DNA from: Sva-07 sp963743825
GTDB lineage: Bacteria > Actinomycetota > Acidimicrobiia > Acidimicrobiales > Ilumatobacteraceae
Length of the DNA: 64,000 nucleotides
NCBI GenBank assembly: GCA_963743825.1
Contig: CAVURC010000020.1
Coordinates: 186,001-250,000 of the forward strand
Reading direction: 5' to 3'
In this document: one piece after another, positions 38,016 to 46,544 of the stretch
Numbering within the stretch: the stretch's first letter is position 1
How the letters are laid out: every line of letters starts with the position of its first letter
Program-made: the position numbers and the translations under genes
The notes under the pieces: model-generated
Told to the model about the DNA's origin: nothing
Databases searched by the model: none
The model's input: the letters and a program-made list of their open reading frames with translations, nothing else

Positions 38016-38252
38016 GTGGATCAAGAACTGTTCGCCCGTTTCCGCAAGTGCGCCGTCGAGGTGCTGTCCGTCGAAGAGAGCGCCATCGTTCCGGAAGCGA
38101 ACTTCGGCGATGACCTCGACGCCGACAGCCTCGATCTCGTCGAGCTCGTGATGGCACTCGAGGAGGAGTTCGACATCTCGGTTCCCGAGGAGGACCTCGA
38201 AGGGGTCGAAACGGTCCAGCAGGCGTACGACATCGTCGTCGCCAAGCTCTGA
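38016..38252 (+). CDS. acpP: Acyl carrier protein
   Basis: A 78-residue acidic helical carrier. The phosphopantetheine Ser is in DLDADSLDLVEL. The GTG at 38016 follows a strong ribosome site AAGGAGA at 38004-38010. The 115 bp upstream holds a weak -10-like TACACT at 37946, so acpP may have its own promoter, as is common for this highly expressed gene. Its stop shares one base with the fabF ATG. Confidence 0.96.
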   Translation: MDQELFARFRKCAVEVLSVEESAIVPEANFGDDLDADSLDLVELVMALEEEFDISVPEEDLEGVETVQQAYDIVVAKL

Positions 38253-39442
38253 TGAGCAGCGGCCGACGGGTCGCGGTCACTGGCCTCGGCGTCGTTGCAC
38301 CGACCGGCATCGGTCGTGACGCGTTCTGGGACGGACTGCTCGGGCCCGGCGCAACCAACGGCCAGTCGCTCGTCATCGAGGACTGGGATCCCGCGCCCTA
38401 CTTCGACAATCCCAAGCAGTCGCGCCGCACCGACCGCGTCGAGCAGTTCGCCGTCGCCGCGGCCGGCGAGGCGTTCGATCAGGCCGGTGGCGTCGACGCC
38501 ATCGGTGTGGATGCCGCACGTTTCGGCACGATCTTCGCCACCGGCGTCGGTGGGCTGCACTCCATCGAGGAGCAGGTGCAGGTCAGGCTGGAGAAGGGCG
38601 ACCGCCGCGTGTCGCCCTTCCTCGTTCCGATGATGATGGCCAATGCGTCGGGCGCATCGATCTCGATGCGCTACGGGCTCCAGGGCCCGAACGAGACGAT
38701 CTGCACTGCGTGCGCCGCGGGATCCCACGCAATCGCGTATGCAGCGCGACTGATCCGCTGGGGTGTCGTCGATGCCGTCGCCGCCGGCGGTAGCGAAGCG
38801 GCCGCCACCGCGACTGCACTGGCCGGATTCGGCAACATGACGGCGCTGTCCACCGTCGGTGTCAGCCGACCGTTCGATGCCGAGCGCGACGGATTCGTCC
38901 TCGGCGAGGGTGCCGCAGTGCTCATCCTCGAGGAGTGGTCGAACGCCGTCGCACGTGGGGCAACGATCCTCGGCGAGATCCTCGGCGGTGCAAGCACTGC
39001 CGACGCCCACCACATCACGGCGCCGGCGCCAGGCGGTGTCGGTGCGATCGCGTGCATGCGGCTCGCACTCACGGAATCGGGTCTCGAGCCCGGCGACATC
39101 AAGCAGGTGAATGCACACGGCACCTCGACGCCGCTCAACGATGCTGCCGAGGCAGCAGCGATCACGGCGGTGTTCGGACCCGGTGCCGTTCCCGTCGTGT
39201 CGACCAAGGGCGTCACCGGGCACGCGCTCGGAGCGGCCGGTGCACTCGAAGCCGCAGCCGCGCTCCTCTCGATCGAGCACCGCCTGATCCCGCCGACGGC
39301 AAACACCACGAAGATCAGCGACGACATGGACATCGACCTCGTGATGGGCCAGGCTCGTCCCTGGGAGCCCGGTCCGGTGATCTCGAACAACTTCGGTTTC
39401 GGGGGCCACAACGGTTCCATCGTCGTCGCCCCCGCCACCTGA
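38252..39442 (+). CDS. fabF: 3-oxoacyl-ACP synthase II FabF
   Basis: Elongating ketosynthase, 396 residues. The catalytic Cys is in CTACAAGSHA, and the two His are in NAHGTSTPLND and KGVTGHALGAAGA. The N terminus VAVTGLGVVAPTGIG and the NNFGFGGHN end are typical. It starts on the last base of the acpP stop. It is the last gene of the plus-strand fatty acid synthesis run and faces fabZ across repeat copy D. Confidence 0.96.
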   Translation: MSSGRRVAVTGLGVVAPTGIGRDAFWDGLLGPGATNGQSLVIEDWDPAPYFDNPKQSRRTDRVEQFAVAAAGEAFDQAGGVDAIGVDAARFGTIFATGVGGLHSIEEQVQVRLEKGDRRVSPFLVPMMMANASGASISMRYGLQGPNETICTACAAGSHAIAYAARLIRWGVVDAVAAGGSEAAATATALAGFGNMTALSTVGVSRPFDAERDGFVLGEGAAVLILEEWSNAVARGATILGEILGGASTADAHHITAPAPGGVGAIACMRLALTESGLEPGDIKQVNAHGTSTPLNDAAEAAAITAVFGPGAVPVVSTKGVTGHALGAAGALEAAAALLSIEHRLIPPTANTTKISDDMDIDLVMGQARPWEPGPVISNNFGFGGHNGSIVVAPAT

Positions 39443-39456
39443 CCCCGGAGAAAACT

Positions 39457-39510
39457 CCGAAATGTGCAGGGATATGTGCATCCAGCGCACACTCCTCCGC
39501 ATTTTTCGGG
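39457..39510 (+). repeat. Dispersed intergenic hairpin repeat, copy D
   Basis: This copy runs from CCGAAATGTGCAGG to CGCATTTTTCGGG between the converging 3' ends of fabF and fabZ. It is nearly identical to copy A read on the other strand, including GATATGTGCA and CAGCGCACA. The location again suits a terminator for both genes. Confidence 0.85.
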
Positions 39511-39542
39511 TTGGTGTTCGGTCGGTTGGTGGTGTTCGAGGT

Positions 39543-39977
39543 TCAGGCGTCGGCGAGGACGAAGAGGAGGTCGCACTGGCAGGCGATCTCGTCGCCGACA
39601 CGTGCGCGACCCGAACCCTTGCCTGCCCGAGCTGACATCCGACCCAGCTCCACTTCGAGGATCAATTCGTCGCCGGGAAGAACTTGGCGGCGGAAACGTG
39701 CTCGATCCATCCCACCGAAGAGTGGGAGCTTGCCGGCGAACCGTTCGTCGGCGAGGACTGCCGCCGCACCGACCTGAGCGATCGCTTCGCACATCAGCAC
39801 GCCGGGAAGCGTCGGGCGGCCAGGGAAGTGGCCCGCGAAGAAGAACTCCTCACCGGTGAGGCGCCAGATTCCCGACGCCGACTCACCTGGGACGATCGAG
39901 ATCATCTCGTCGACGAACAGGAACGGGGGTCGGTGCGGGAGCAGTTCGTCAGGGCGTGGAAGGTCAACGGTTGCCAT
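39543..39977 (-). CDS. fabZ: 3-hydroxyacyl-ACP dehydratase FabZ (hotdog fold)
   Basis: Dehydrates 3-hydroxyacyl-ACP in chain elongation. The 144-residue protein has LLPHRPPFLFVDEM, the catalytic His in GHFPGRPTLPGVL and the acid in MCEAIAQ. It completes the elongation set next door, apart from an enoyl reductase, which is not in the window. Its ATG overlaps the stop of the upstream zinc-ribbon gene. Confidence 0.92.
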   Translation of the reverse strand: MATVDLPRPDELLPHRPPFLFVDEMISIVPGESASGIWRLTGEEFFFAGHFPGRPTLPGVLMCEAIAQVGAAAVLADERFAGKLPLFGGMDRARFRRQVLPGDELILEVELGRMSARAGKGSGRARVGDEIACQCDLLFVLADA

Positions 39978-40267
39978 CAGGATGTCCAGTCGGGTCGGCG
40001 TCGGGCGTGGGCGTGGTAGTGGTCGGGGATCGACCGGAGGTGATCATCGATCCAGAAGGGTGCATCGGATCGGGACTCGACGACCGCGATCAGCCGGTCG
40101 TGCAACGCCGCGCGAATCTCGGGCGGCGGTGACGGATCATGCGATCGCCACACGACCATCGGCACACCGCACGAGTCACATTCGGCGATCCAACACAGAT
40201 CGTCGTCGTGGAACCACTCGGTGAAGGGCGTGGCCTCGCAGAGTTCGCACTTCGGATCGGACGCCAC
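39977..40267 (-). CDS. Small zinc-ribbon-like protein, function unknown
   Basis: A 96-residue protein with two CxxC knuckles, CELC at the N terminus and CDSC about 25 residues later, probably binding one zinc. The rest is rich in Asp, His and Arg (SDAPFWIDDHLRSIPDHYHAHARRRPDW). GTG 40267 is the likely start; the longer frame upstream is compositionally odd. Its stop overlaps the fabZ start, so it is coupled to fatty acid synthesis by position only. No family recognised. Confidence 0.7.
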   Translation of the reverse strand: MASDPKCELCEATPFTEWFHDDDLCWIAECDSCGVPMVVWRSHDPSPPPEIRAALHDRLIAVVESRSDAPFWIDDHLRSIPDHYHAHARRRPDWTS

Positions 40268-40285
40268 GCCGGCCACCGTACGCGA

Positions 40286-40324
40286 CCGTGGGGCCGACCG
40301 CCGTAATGGCGATCGACCCCACGG
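40286..40324 (-). terminator. Hairpin past the fasciclin gene
   Basis: Arms CCGTGGGG..GCC and GGC..CCCCACGG pair over 17 positions around a TAAT loop. On the minus-strand RNA the two imperfect positions become G-U pairs, so the stem is complete in the direction of the fasciclin transcript. No U tract follows, so it may be a pause or processing hairpin. Confidence 0.5.
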
Positions 40325-40355
40325 GTCACAGGGGAGATTTGGAAGCTGCGAGCGA

Positions 40356-41003
40356 TCAGGCCGGGCAGGTGGCCACGAAAGCGTCGAGGCCCTCGGCAAC
40401 CGTCGGCGGCAGGAGCACACCGTCGATGGCGTGGATGACACCATTGCTGGCCTCGACGTCAGCGAGCACCACAGTGGCCTCGTTGAACTTCACGCCGTCG
40501 GAGAGGTCAACCGTGACATCTTCGCCTTGCAGCGTCGGCACCGGACCGTCGACCAGGTCAGTCGACATGACGGCTCCCTCGATCACGTGGTACGTGAGGA
40601 TGGACGTCAGGGTCTCCTTGTTCTCGGGGAGCAGGAGGCAGTCGACGAGGCCCGCCGGGAGCGCAGCAAACGCATCGTCGGTCGGTGCGAGGACCGTGAG
40701 CGGACCGTCGGCCGACAGCGCGTCCACGAGTTCGGCGGCGCCGACGGCGGCAACGAGCGTGCCGAACTGGCCGGCGGCGACTGCAGTGTCGACGATGTTG
40801 CCGACTTCGGCCATCGCCTCGGTGTCCTCGGTCATCGCCTCGGTGGTCTCGGTCATCGCTTCGGTCGTCTCGGTCACGGCCTCGGTGGCGGCGGGGGCCT
40901 CGGTCGACGAGCTCTCGTCGTTGGAGTCCGAGCCACATGCGCTCAGGGCCAGCAGGCCGGCGATGGCGCCGACGGCGACGAGACGGGTGGAGGTGCGGTT
41001 CAT
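40356..41003 (-). CDS. Fasciclin-domain lipoprotein
   Basis: A 215-residue secreted protein. The signal MNRTSTRLVAVGAIAGLLA ends in lipobox LSACGS. A low-complexity Thr/Glu/Ala segment with repeats of TETTEAM follows at about 40-65. A FAS1 domain covers residues about 68-213 (FGTLVAAVGAAELVDAL, LTVLAPTDDAFAALP, LTYHVIEGAV, GVIHAIDGVLLPP). FAS1 domains mediate adhesion. A purine-rich site AAGGAA precedes the ATG. Two extra Cys (DCLLLP, ATCPA) may form a disulphide. Confidence 0.9.
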   Translation of the reverse strand: MNRTSTRLVAVGAIAGLLALSACGSDSNDESSSTEAPAATEAVTETTEAMTETTEAMTEDTEAMAEVGNIVDTAVAAGQFGTLVAAVGAAELVDALSADGPLTVLAPTDDAFAALPAGLVDCLLLPENKETLTSILTYHVIEGAVMSTDLVDGPVPTLQGEDVTVDLSDGVKFNEATVVLADVEASNGVIHAIDGVLLPPTVAEGLDAFVATCPA

Positions 41004-41118
41004 GGAAGTTCCTTTTCGTAGGGAGTGGATTCGCTGAGTTGTTCACGCCGCAGCGAAGCGGCATGTGATCTCTACGAACCTGACGACACCCACGGATGAC
41101 AGAACCGCAAAACTTTTC

Positions 41119-42559
41119 CTACTCAATGTCGGTGCCGGGCCGGCGCCCCACTTCCCTGGCCGGATCTCCCTGATATCCGGGTGGGTAGGTCAACGCCAGT
41201 TCGTCGGCACTCGGGGCACGTCGACGGTAGGCATCGGCGGGAAGCAACGCCACGATTGCACCCATCAGACGCTTGGTGTCGGCCTCCAGCGAACGGCCCT
41301 TCAGCTCGACCGGTTCACCGACGCGCACCCGCACCATCGGTGGCGACGAGAGGTTCAGGACGTTCGGCATTCGGCTCGAACGCGGCCACACCCGTTCGGT
41401 CCCCCACAGCCCGACCGGGATGATCGGTGCTCCACTCAACTGGGCGAGCCGAGCGGCCCCCCACCGACCGACGGGCTTGCGGAAGAACGCCGGTCCCCGC
41501 GGGATCGTCCCCTCGGGCATCATCGTGACCATCTCGCCACCGGCGAGCGCATCGGAGGCGGCGGCCAGGGGCTCGTCGGAGCCCGTCCCACGATCGACTC
41601 GGATCCCACCCATCGCGGCTGCGATCGACCCGACGATCGGTGCGTCGAACACCTCCTTCTTGCCGAGGAAGCGCGCCGCGCGACCGCTCTTGGCGATCGT
41701 GAGCGACATCGCCGCGACATCGAAGTAGCTGCGATGGTTCCCGCAGAGGATTGCGGGCCCGGTCGCCGGGATGTTGTCGACCCCGTCGATGTCGAACCGG
41801 GCGTACGGATAGAAGCCCGGCCGAGCGAATCGCAGTGCGAGTTCCTGGACTTCGAGACCGATCACCGGCACCTTGAGCACGCCAGGCGAGACATCGAGGT
41901 TGAGCGTCGGCCACCTGCGAGCGGCGGCGACGAGCACCATGCGGGGATCCGGGTTCACCACCACCGGATGACCGACTGCGGCCAGCATCGGGGTGTCGTA
42001 GACACTGTCGGAGTACGCATAGCTCTCGGCGAGATCCACGCCGTTGCGATCAGCCCACTCGGTGATCGCGGCCAGCTTGCCTGCCGACCACACGAACGGC
42101 CCGTCGAGCGTTCCGTCGTAGGTTCCGTCGGGCGAGACCCCGTAGCGGGTCGCCACGACGTCGTCGAGCCCCAAACGGTCGGCGAACGGCTTGACGAGAT
42201 CGAACGGGCTGGTGGTGGCGAGCACGATCGGTCGACCGGCGGCGCGGTGGGCCGCGAACGCAGTCTCTGCGAAGGGTTGCACCAGTGCACACAGTTCATC
42301 GGCGACGCCGGCGGCCGCCGCAACGACTGCCGCCTGTGGGCGTCCCTTGGCCAGGGTGACCGCTTGTCGGGCGATCGCCATGGATGGCAGCGTCTCGCCA
42401 ATGGCGTTGAAGAGGCGGTAGAGCAACTGTTCACCAGGTATCGGGTCGGCCCCGACGAGGCCCGCCGGCGCGCATCGCGCCGGCGAACACCTCACCGGAT
42501 GCACCACGCAACAGCGTCCGATCGAGGTCGAAGAAGGCAGCAGCACGAGGCGAGTTCAC
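41119..42559 (-). CDS. HAD phosphatase - PlsC acyltransferase fusion (apparent frameshift near 42462)
   Basis: Two enzymes in one chain of about 479 residues after correction. The HAD-IB phosphatase part (about 1-240) begins AAAFFDLDRTLLRG (nucleophile Asp) and has TTSPFDLV and SYAYSDSVYDTPML. The 1-acylglycerol-3-phosphate acyltransferase part (about 250-450) has the HX4D motif in GNHRSYFDV and MMPEGTIPRG. Such fusions occur in actinobacteria and probably combine steps of phospholipid synthesis. GTG 42559 is the start. One extra base in a short G/C run near 42462 separates the first about 30 residues from the rest. Confidence 0.88.
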
Positions 42560-42582
42560 CTGTCCAGACTACGCACCCGAAA

Positions 42583-42704
42583 AATGGGAAAGACCCGGAT
42601 GGGGGATCCGGGTCTCTCAACCTGGGAATGTCCTCCGATTGGGGGATCGGATGGTGGACTTCCCTTCGAGTGGAACATGGGGGGTGTTCTCACTGCGATC
42701 TGCT
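42583..42704 (-). ncRNA. 6C-type small RNA
   Basis: On the minus strand three hairpins follow one another, each exposing a cytosine-rich loop. First is GAACA/TGTTC with loop CCCCCCA (42673-42689). Second is TCCGAT/ATCGGA with loop CCCCCA (42634-42651), extended by GTCC/GGAC. Third is a ten-pair terminator AGACCCGGAT/ATCCGGGTCT with loop CCCCC (42591-42615), then TTTCCCATTTTT. The actinobacterial 6C RNA family is defined by two C-rich loops plus a terminator. A promoter (TTGCCA, 17 bp, CATACT) lies just upstream. Targets are probably G-rich ribosome sites; this is inferred from mycobacterial work on this family. Confidence 0.82.
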
Positions 42705-42710
42705 TGTGAA

Positions 42711-42739
42711 AGTATGCACGTGAACAAACGATCTGGCAA
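42711..42739 (-). promoter_or_regulatory. Likely promoter of the 6C RNA
   Basis: Minus-strand -35 TTGCCA (42734-42739) and -10 CATACT (42711-42716) are 17 bp apart. The predicted start near 42704 lies a few bases before the first C-loop hairpin. The site lies inside the divergent region with the LysR gene. Confidence 0.6.
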
Positions 42740-42774
42740 GTAGAACAAAGAGATATCCACTATCGTTCCCAGAG

Positions 42775-43714
42775 ATGGATGTTCGACAGCTGGCGACGTT
42801 GGTGGCGATTGCCGACCACGGAACATTCTCTGCGGCCGCCCGCGCGCTCTACACGGTGCAGTCGAACGTCTCCAGCCACATCGCCCGCCTCGAGAAGGAA
42901 CTCGGCGTCACGCTCGTCGACCGCACCCAGGGCGGGCTGACCGAGGACGGCACTCGGGTCGTCGAGCGTGCCCGCCGGATCCTCAACGAGATCGACGACA
43001 TCACCGCCGACATGTCGAGCCGTCACGCCGAACGTCTCCGGTCAGACCCGGCTCGGCGTGATCGGAACGACCGCTCGATGGTTGATCCCCGGCTTGCTGA
43101 ACCGTCTCGGCGAACGGCACCCCTCGGTCCGCGTCATCGTGCAGGAGGGCGCCACCTCGTCGCTCGTGCCCAACGTGCTCACCGGACAGTTGAACGCTGC
43201 CATCGTCCATCTCCCGGTCGACGACCCCGAACTCGTGATCGAGCCGTTGTTCGCCGAGGACCTCCTCCTGCTGGCTGCCGACGGTCACCCGTTGGCCGAT
43301 CGCGACACGATCCCGCTCGCCGATCTCGACGAGGTGCCGTTGTTGCTCCCACCTCCCGGCGCCGCGCTGCGGCGGGTGCTCGAGCGCGCCGCCGCCACTG
43401 CCGACATCACGCTGCGAGCCCAGGCCGAGGTCGACGGTGTCCGCCTCCTGGCATCGTTGGCATTCGACGGCTTCGGCGCTGCGATCGTGCCTGCCACCGC
43501 GGTCCCCACGTGGCTCGAAGGATCGTTTCATCGCATCACGGTGCCGGAACTCCCCCGACGGGTCGTTGCGTTCGCCAGACGGCGTCGACCCAGCGCAACT
43601 GCTCCGACGATGGCAGCACTCGAGACGCTTCGTGAGGTGGCCCGCGAGCAGGGCAAGGCCCAACACGGCGTGCATCCGGAGGCCGCTGCCCTCCCCTCCA
43701 CCCGGCCGGGTTGA
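42775..43714 (+). CDS. LysR-family transcriptional regulator (apparent frameshift near 43033)
   Basis: The N-terminal winged helix (MDVRQLATLVAIADHGTF, YTVQSNVSSHIARLEKELG) reads from ATG 42775. The effector domain (QTRLGVIGTTARWLIPGLL, GQLNAAIVHLP, DGFGAAIVPA) is in the next frame. One extra base near 43033 explains this, giving 312 residues. The gene is upstream of a carboxyltransferase and citrate synthase, which it might regulate; no operator is evident. Confidence 0.86.
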
Positions 43715-43759
43715 TCCGTCGTTGTCCATTCACCTCGCCGACCGGTACTGTCGCCGCGC

Positions 43760-45124
43760 ATGAGTGATCGAGCCGTGACGGCCATGGGGTTGGCGCTCGC
43801 GGCACACACACCGAGCGACGTCGCGGTGTCGGTACGCCCACTCAACGGACGCGACGTGGTGTGGGCCGAGTTCACCACCGACGATCGCACTGCCCCGCTC
43901 ACGACGGAATCGTCGCTGCAGTTGGCCCGCGCTGCGCGGGCCGCGCGATCGCACCGACTTCCACTCGTCATCGTCCTCGCCACCTCGGGTGCCGCGATCG
44001 ACGAAGGGATTCCGGCGCTCCATGCATGGGGAACGGTGGCCGCGGCGATGGTCCAGTGTTCAGGGATCGTGCCGATGGTGATGCTCGTCGACGGACCCGC
44101 CGTGTCGGGGCCGGCGCTGCTCCTCGGCATCGCGGATCTCACCGTGATGACCGCCGACAGCTACGCCTTCGTGAACGGACCGACGATGGTCGAGGAATTC
44201 ACCGGCATCGGAATCGGCGTCGAGGAGTTGGGCGGCGCGGCGAACCACGGCCGCTACACCGGAGTCGCCACGATGGTGGTCGCCGACCGTGAAGCCGCCG
44301 TCGATGCCGTCGGCGACCTCCTCGCGTACCTCCCCGATCACGTCGACGCCGAACCACCGGTCGTCGCCACCGACGACCCGGCCGATCGCAGCTGCCCCGA
44401 GGCCGGCGAGCTGATCCCACCGACATCCACCGGGAGCTACGACGTCCGCAAGGTCGCCGCCGCCATCGTCGACGTCGACTCGATGCTGGAGTTGAGGCCG
44501 CAGTGGGCTGCGAACGTCGTGACGGCGTTCGCCACCATCGCCGGAGCACCGGTCGGCATCGTCGCCAACCAACCGATCACGCTCGCCGGGACGCTCGACA
44601 TCCCGGCATCGCAGAAGGCCGCTCGATTCGTTGCGATGTGCGACGCGTTCAATCTGCCGATCGTCACCCTGGTCGACACACCCGGCTTCTACCCCGGCAA
44701 GGATCTCGAGTGGCGGGGAATGATCCGCCACGGCGCACAGCTCGTCTACGCGTACGCCAGAGCGACGGTGCCACGGATCTGCGTGATCCTGCGCAAGAGC
44801 TACGGCGGCGCCTACATCGTCATGGACTCCAAGACGATGGGCAACGATCTCTGCCTGGCATGGCCGTGGGCGGAGCTGGCCGTGATGGGTGCCGGGCAAG
44901 CAGCAGCGATCCTGCAGCGACGCGCGACTCCCGAGGAACGCGCCGAGTTCGAACTCGACTACGCGCACCGGCTGCTCAACCCCTATGTCGCCGCCGAGCG
45001 CGGGCTCGTCGACGCCGTGATCGATCCGGCTGACACGCGTCGCGAGATCGCCGCTGCGCTCGATGCGCTCGTCGACAAGCGCGAGGTCCTGAGCGGTCGC
45101 AAGCACGGCAACAGCCCGCTCTGA
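43760..45124 (+). CDS. Acyl-CoA carboxylase carboxyltransferase subunit (AccD/PccB family)
   Basis: A 454-residue carboxyltransferase with two crotonase-like halves, as in acyl-CoA carboxylase beta subunits. Features are VDGPAVSGPALLLGIADLTVMT in the first half, and LVDTPGFYPGKDLEWRGMIRHGAQLVYAYA and RKSYGGAYIVMDSK in the second. It moves carboxyl from biotin to acetyl- or propionyl-CoA. It is shorter than PccB (about 510-540), with a reduced N terminus, and no biotin carboxylase gene is nearby. ATG 43760 follows LysR by 45 bp. Confidence 0.85.
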   Translation: MSDRAVTAMGLALAAHTPSDVAVSVRPLNGRDVVWAEFTTDDRTAPLTTESSLQLARAARAARSHRLPLVIVLATSGAAIDEGIPALHAWGTVAAAMVQCSGIVPMVMLVDGPAVSGPALLLGIADLTVMTADSYAFVNGPTMVEEFTGIGIGVEELGGAANHGRYTGVATMVVADREAAVDAVGDLLAYLPDHVDAEPPVVATDDPADRSCPEAGELIPPTSTGSYDVRKVAAAIVDVDSMLELRPQWAANVVTAFATIAGAPVGIVANQPITLAGTLDIPASQKAARFVAMCDAFNLPIVTLVDTPGFYPGKDLEWRGMIRHGAQLVYAYARATVPRICVILRKSYGGAYIVMDSKTMGNDLCLAWPWAELAVMGAGQAAAILQRRATPEERAEFELDYAHRLLNPYVAAERGLVDAVIDPADTRREIAAALDALVDKREVLSGRKHGNSPL

Positions 45125-45231
45125 TCACCTGGCTGGAGGTACACGCGTGCGACGGCACTATTGTGGCGCCGCGGTCGGGGAGGAACCTCCGGCTGCACCG
45201 ACAACGAGTTCGCGCCGCGAGAGGAAGCCAC

Positions 45232-46497
45232 GTGCCCGACACCATCACCATCACCGACGACCGCACCGGAAAGACCGTCACCGTCCCCATCGAAGGCGGG
45301 GTGTTTCCGTCGTCGGCGTTGCGTGAGCTCGACCCGACGCTGTACTGCTACGACCCGGCGTATCTCTCGACAGCGTCGTGCAAGTCGGCGATCACCTACC
45401 TCGACGGCGATGCGGGGATCCTGCGCTACAGCGGCTACCCGATCGAGCAGCTCGCAGAGCACTCGACGTATCTCGAGGTCGCCTATCTGCTGTTGAACGG
45501 CGAGCTGCCGAACAAGCTGCAGCTCGACACCTGGGTCGGCGACGTCACGAACCACACGTTCATCCACGAGAACATGCGCAAGCGGTTCGTCGACGGCTTC
45601 CACTACAACGCTCACCCGATGGGGATGTTCATCTCCGCTGTTGCGGCCCTCGGCACGTTCTACGACGGCTCGAAGGACATCGACGACCCGGCACAGCGCG
45701 ATCGCCAGATCCTGCGACTGATCGCCAAGGCCCCGACGATCGCAGCCATGTGCTACCGCTTCTCGGTGGGGCTGCCCTTCAACTATCCCGACAACGATCT
45801 GTCGTACCCCGCCAACTTCCTCAACATGATGTGGAAGATCGGCGACTACGAGGTCGACCCCCGCCTCGAGCGCGCGATGGAGGTGCTCTTCATCCTCCAC
45901 GCCGACCATGAGCAGAACTGCGGCACGACGGCGATGCGCGTCATCGGCTCCAGCCAGGCCGATCCCTATTCGTCGGCTGCGGGTGCTGCTGCGGCTTTGT
46001 ACGGCCCCTTGCACGGCGGCGCCAACGAGGCCGTCGTGCGGATGCTCGGAGAGATCGGCTCGATCGAGCATGTTCCGGCGTTCGTCGAGTCGGTGAAGGC
46101 CGGCGAGGGCCGCCTGATGGGCTTCGGCCACCGCGTGTACAAGAACTACGACCCGCGGGCACGCATCATCAAGCAGGCCGCGTACGACGTCTTCGAGGTG
46201 ACCGGCAAGAATCCGTTGCTCGACATCGCGCTGGCGCTCGAGGAGACGGCGCTGTCGGATCCGTACTTCATCGACCGCAAGCTGTACCCGAACGTCGACT
46301 TCTACTCGGGCCTCATCTACCAGGCCATGGGATTCCCGGTCGACATGTTCACCGTGCTGTTCGCCATCCCGCGCATGTCGGGTTGGCTGGCGCACTGGCA
46401 GGAACTCCTCAACGATCCCGCCCAGAAGATCTCCCGGCCCCGCCAGTGGTACGCCGGCCCCGACGAGCGCAGCTACGTCCCCCTCGCCAACCGCTGA
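45232..46497 (+). CDS. gltA: Citrate synthase
   Basis: Condenses oxaloacetate and acetyl-CoA. The 421-residue protein shows HADHEQNCGTTAMR, GPLHGGANEAVV (catalytic His) and GFGHRVYKNYDPRA (His), the latter two carrying active-site residues of type II citrate synthases. GTG 45232, preceded by the purine-rich GAGAGGAAG, gives the normal start (PDTITITDDRTGK). The longer frame upstream has no family match. It faces monomeric isocitrate dehydrogenase across a perfect palindrome, so two successive TCA-cycle steps are neighbours. Confidence 0.95.
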   Translation: MPDTITITDDRTGKTVTVPIEGGVFPSSALRELDPTLYCYDPAYLSTASCKSAITYLDGDAGILRYSGYPIEQLAEHSTYLEVAYLLLNGELPNKLQLDTWVGDVTNHTFIHENMRKRFVDGFHYNAHPMGMFISAVAALGTFYDGSKDIDDPAQRDRQILRLIAKAPTIAAMCYRFSVGLPFNYPDNDLSYPANFLNMMWKIGDYEVDPRLERAMEVLFILHADHEQNCGTTAMRVIGSSQADPYSSAAGAAAALYGPLHGGANEAVVRMLGEIGSIEHVPAFVESVKAGEGRLMGFGHRVYKNYDPRARIIKQAAYDVFEVTGKNPLLDIALALEETALSDPYFIDRKLYPNVDFYSGLIYQAMGFPVDMFTVLFAIPRMSGWLAHWQELLNDPAQKISRPRQWYAGPDERSYVPLANR

Positions 46498-46499
46498 GC

Positions 46500-46530
46500 G
46501 TTACATCTGGGGTCAGACCCCAGATGTAAC
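46500..46530. repeat. Perfect 31-bp palindrome between gltA and icd
   Basis: Two 15-base arms (GTTACATCTGGGGTC and its complement) flank one A, starting three bases after the citrate synthase stop. It shares TTACATC and GGGTC-N-GACCC with the coding-region palindrome at 8782. It could also end transcription from both sides, as it lies between converging genes. Confidence 0.88.
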
Positions 46531-46544
46531 AGTCACGCAAGAAT

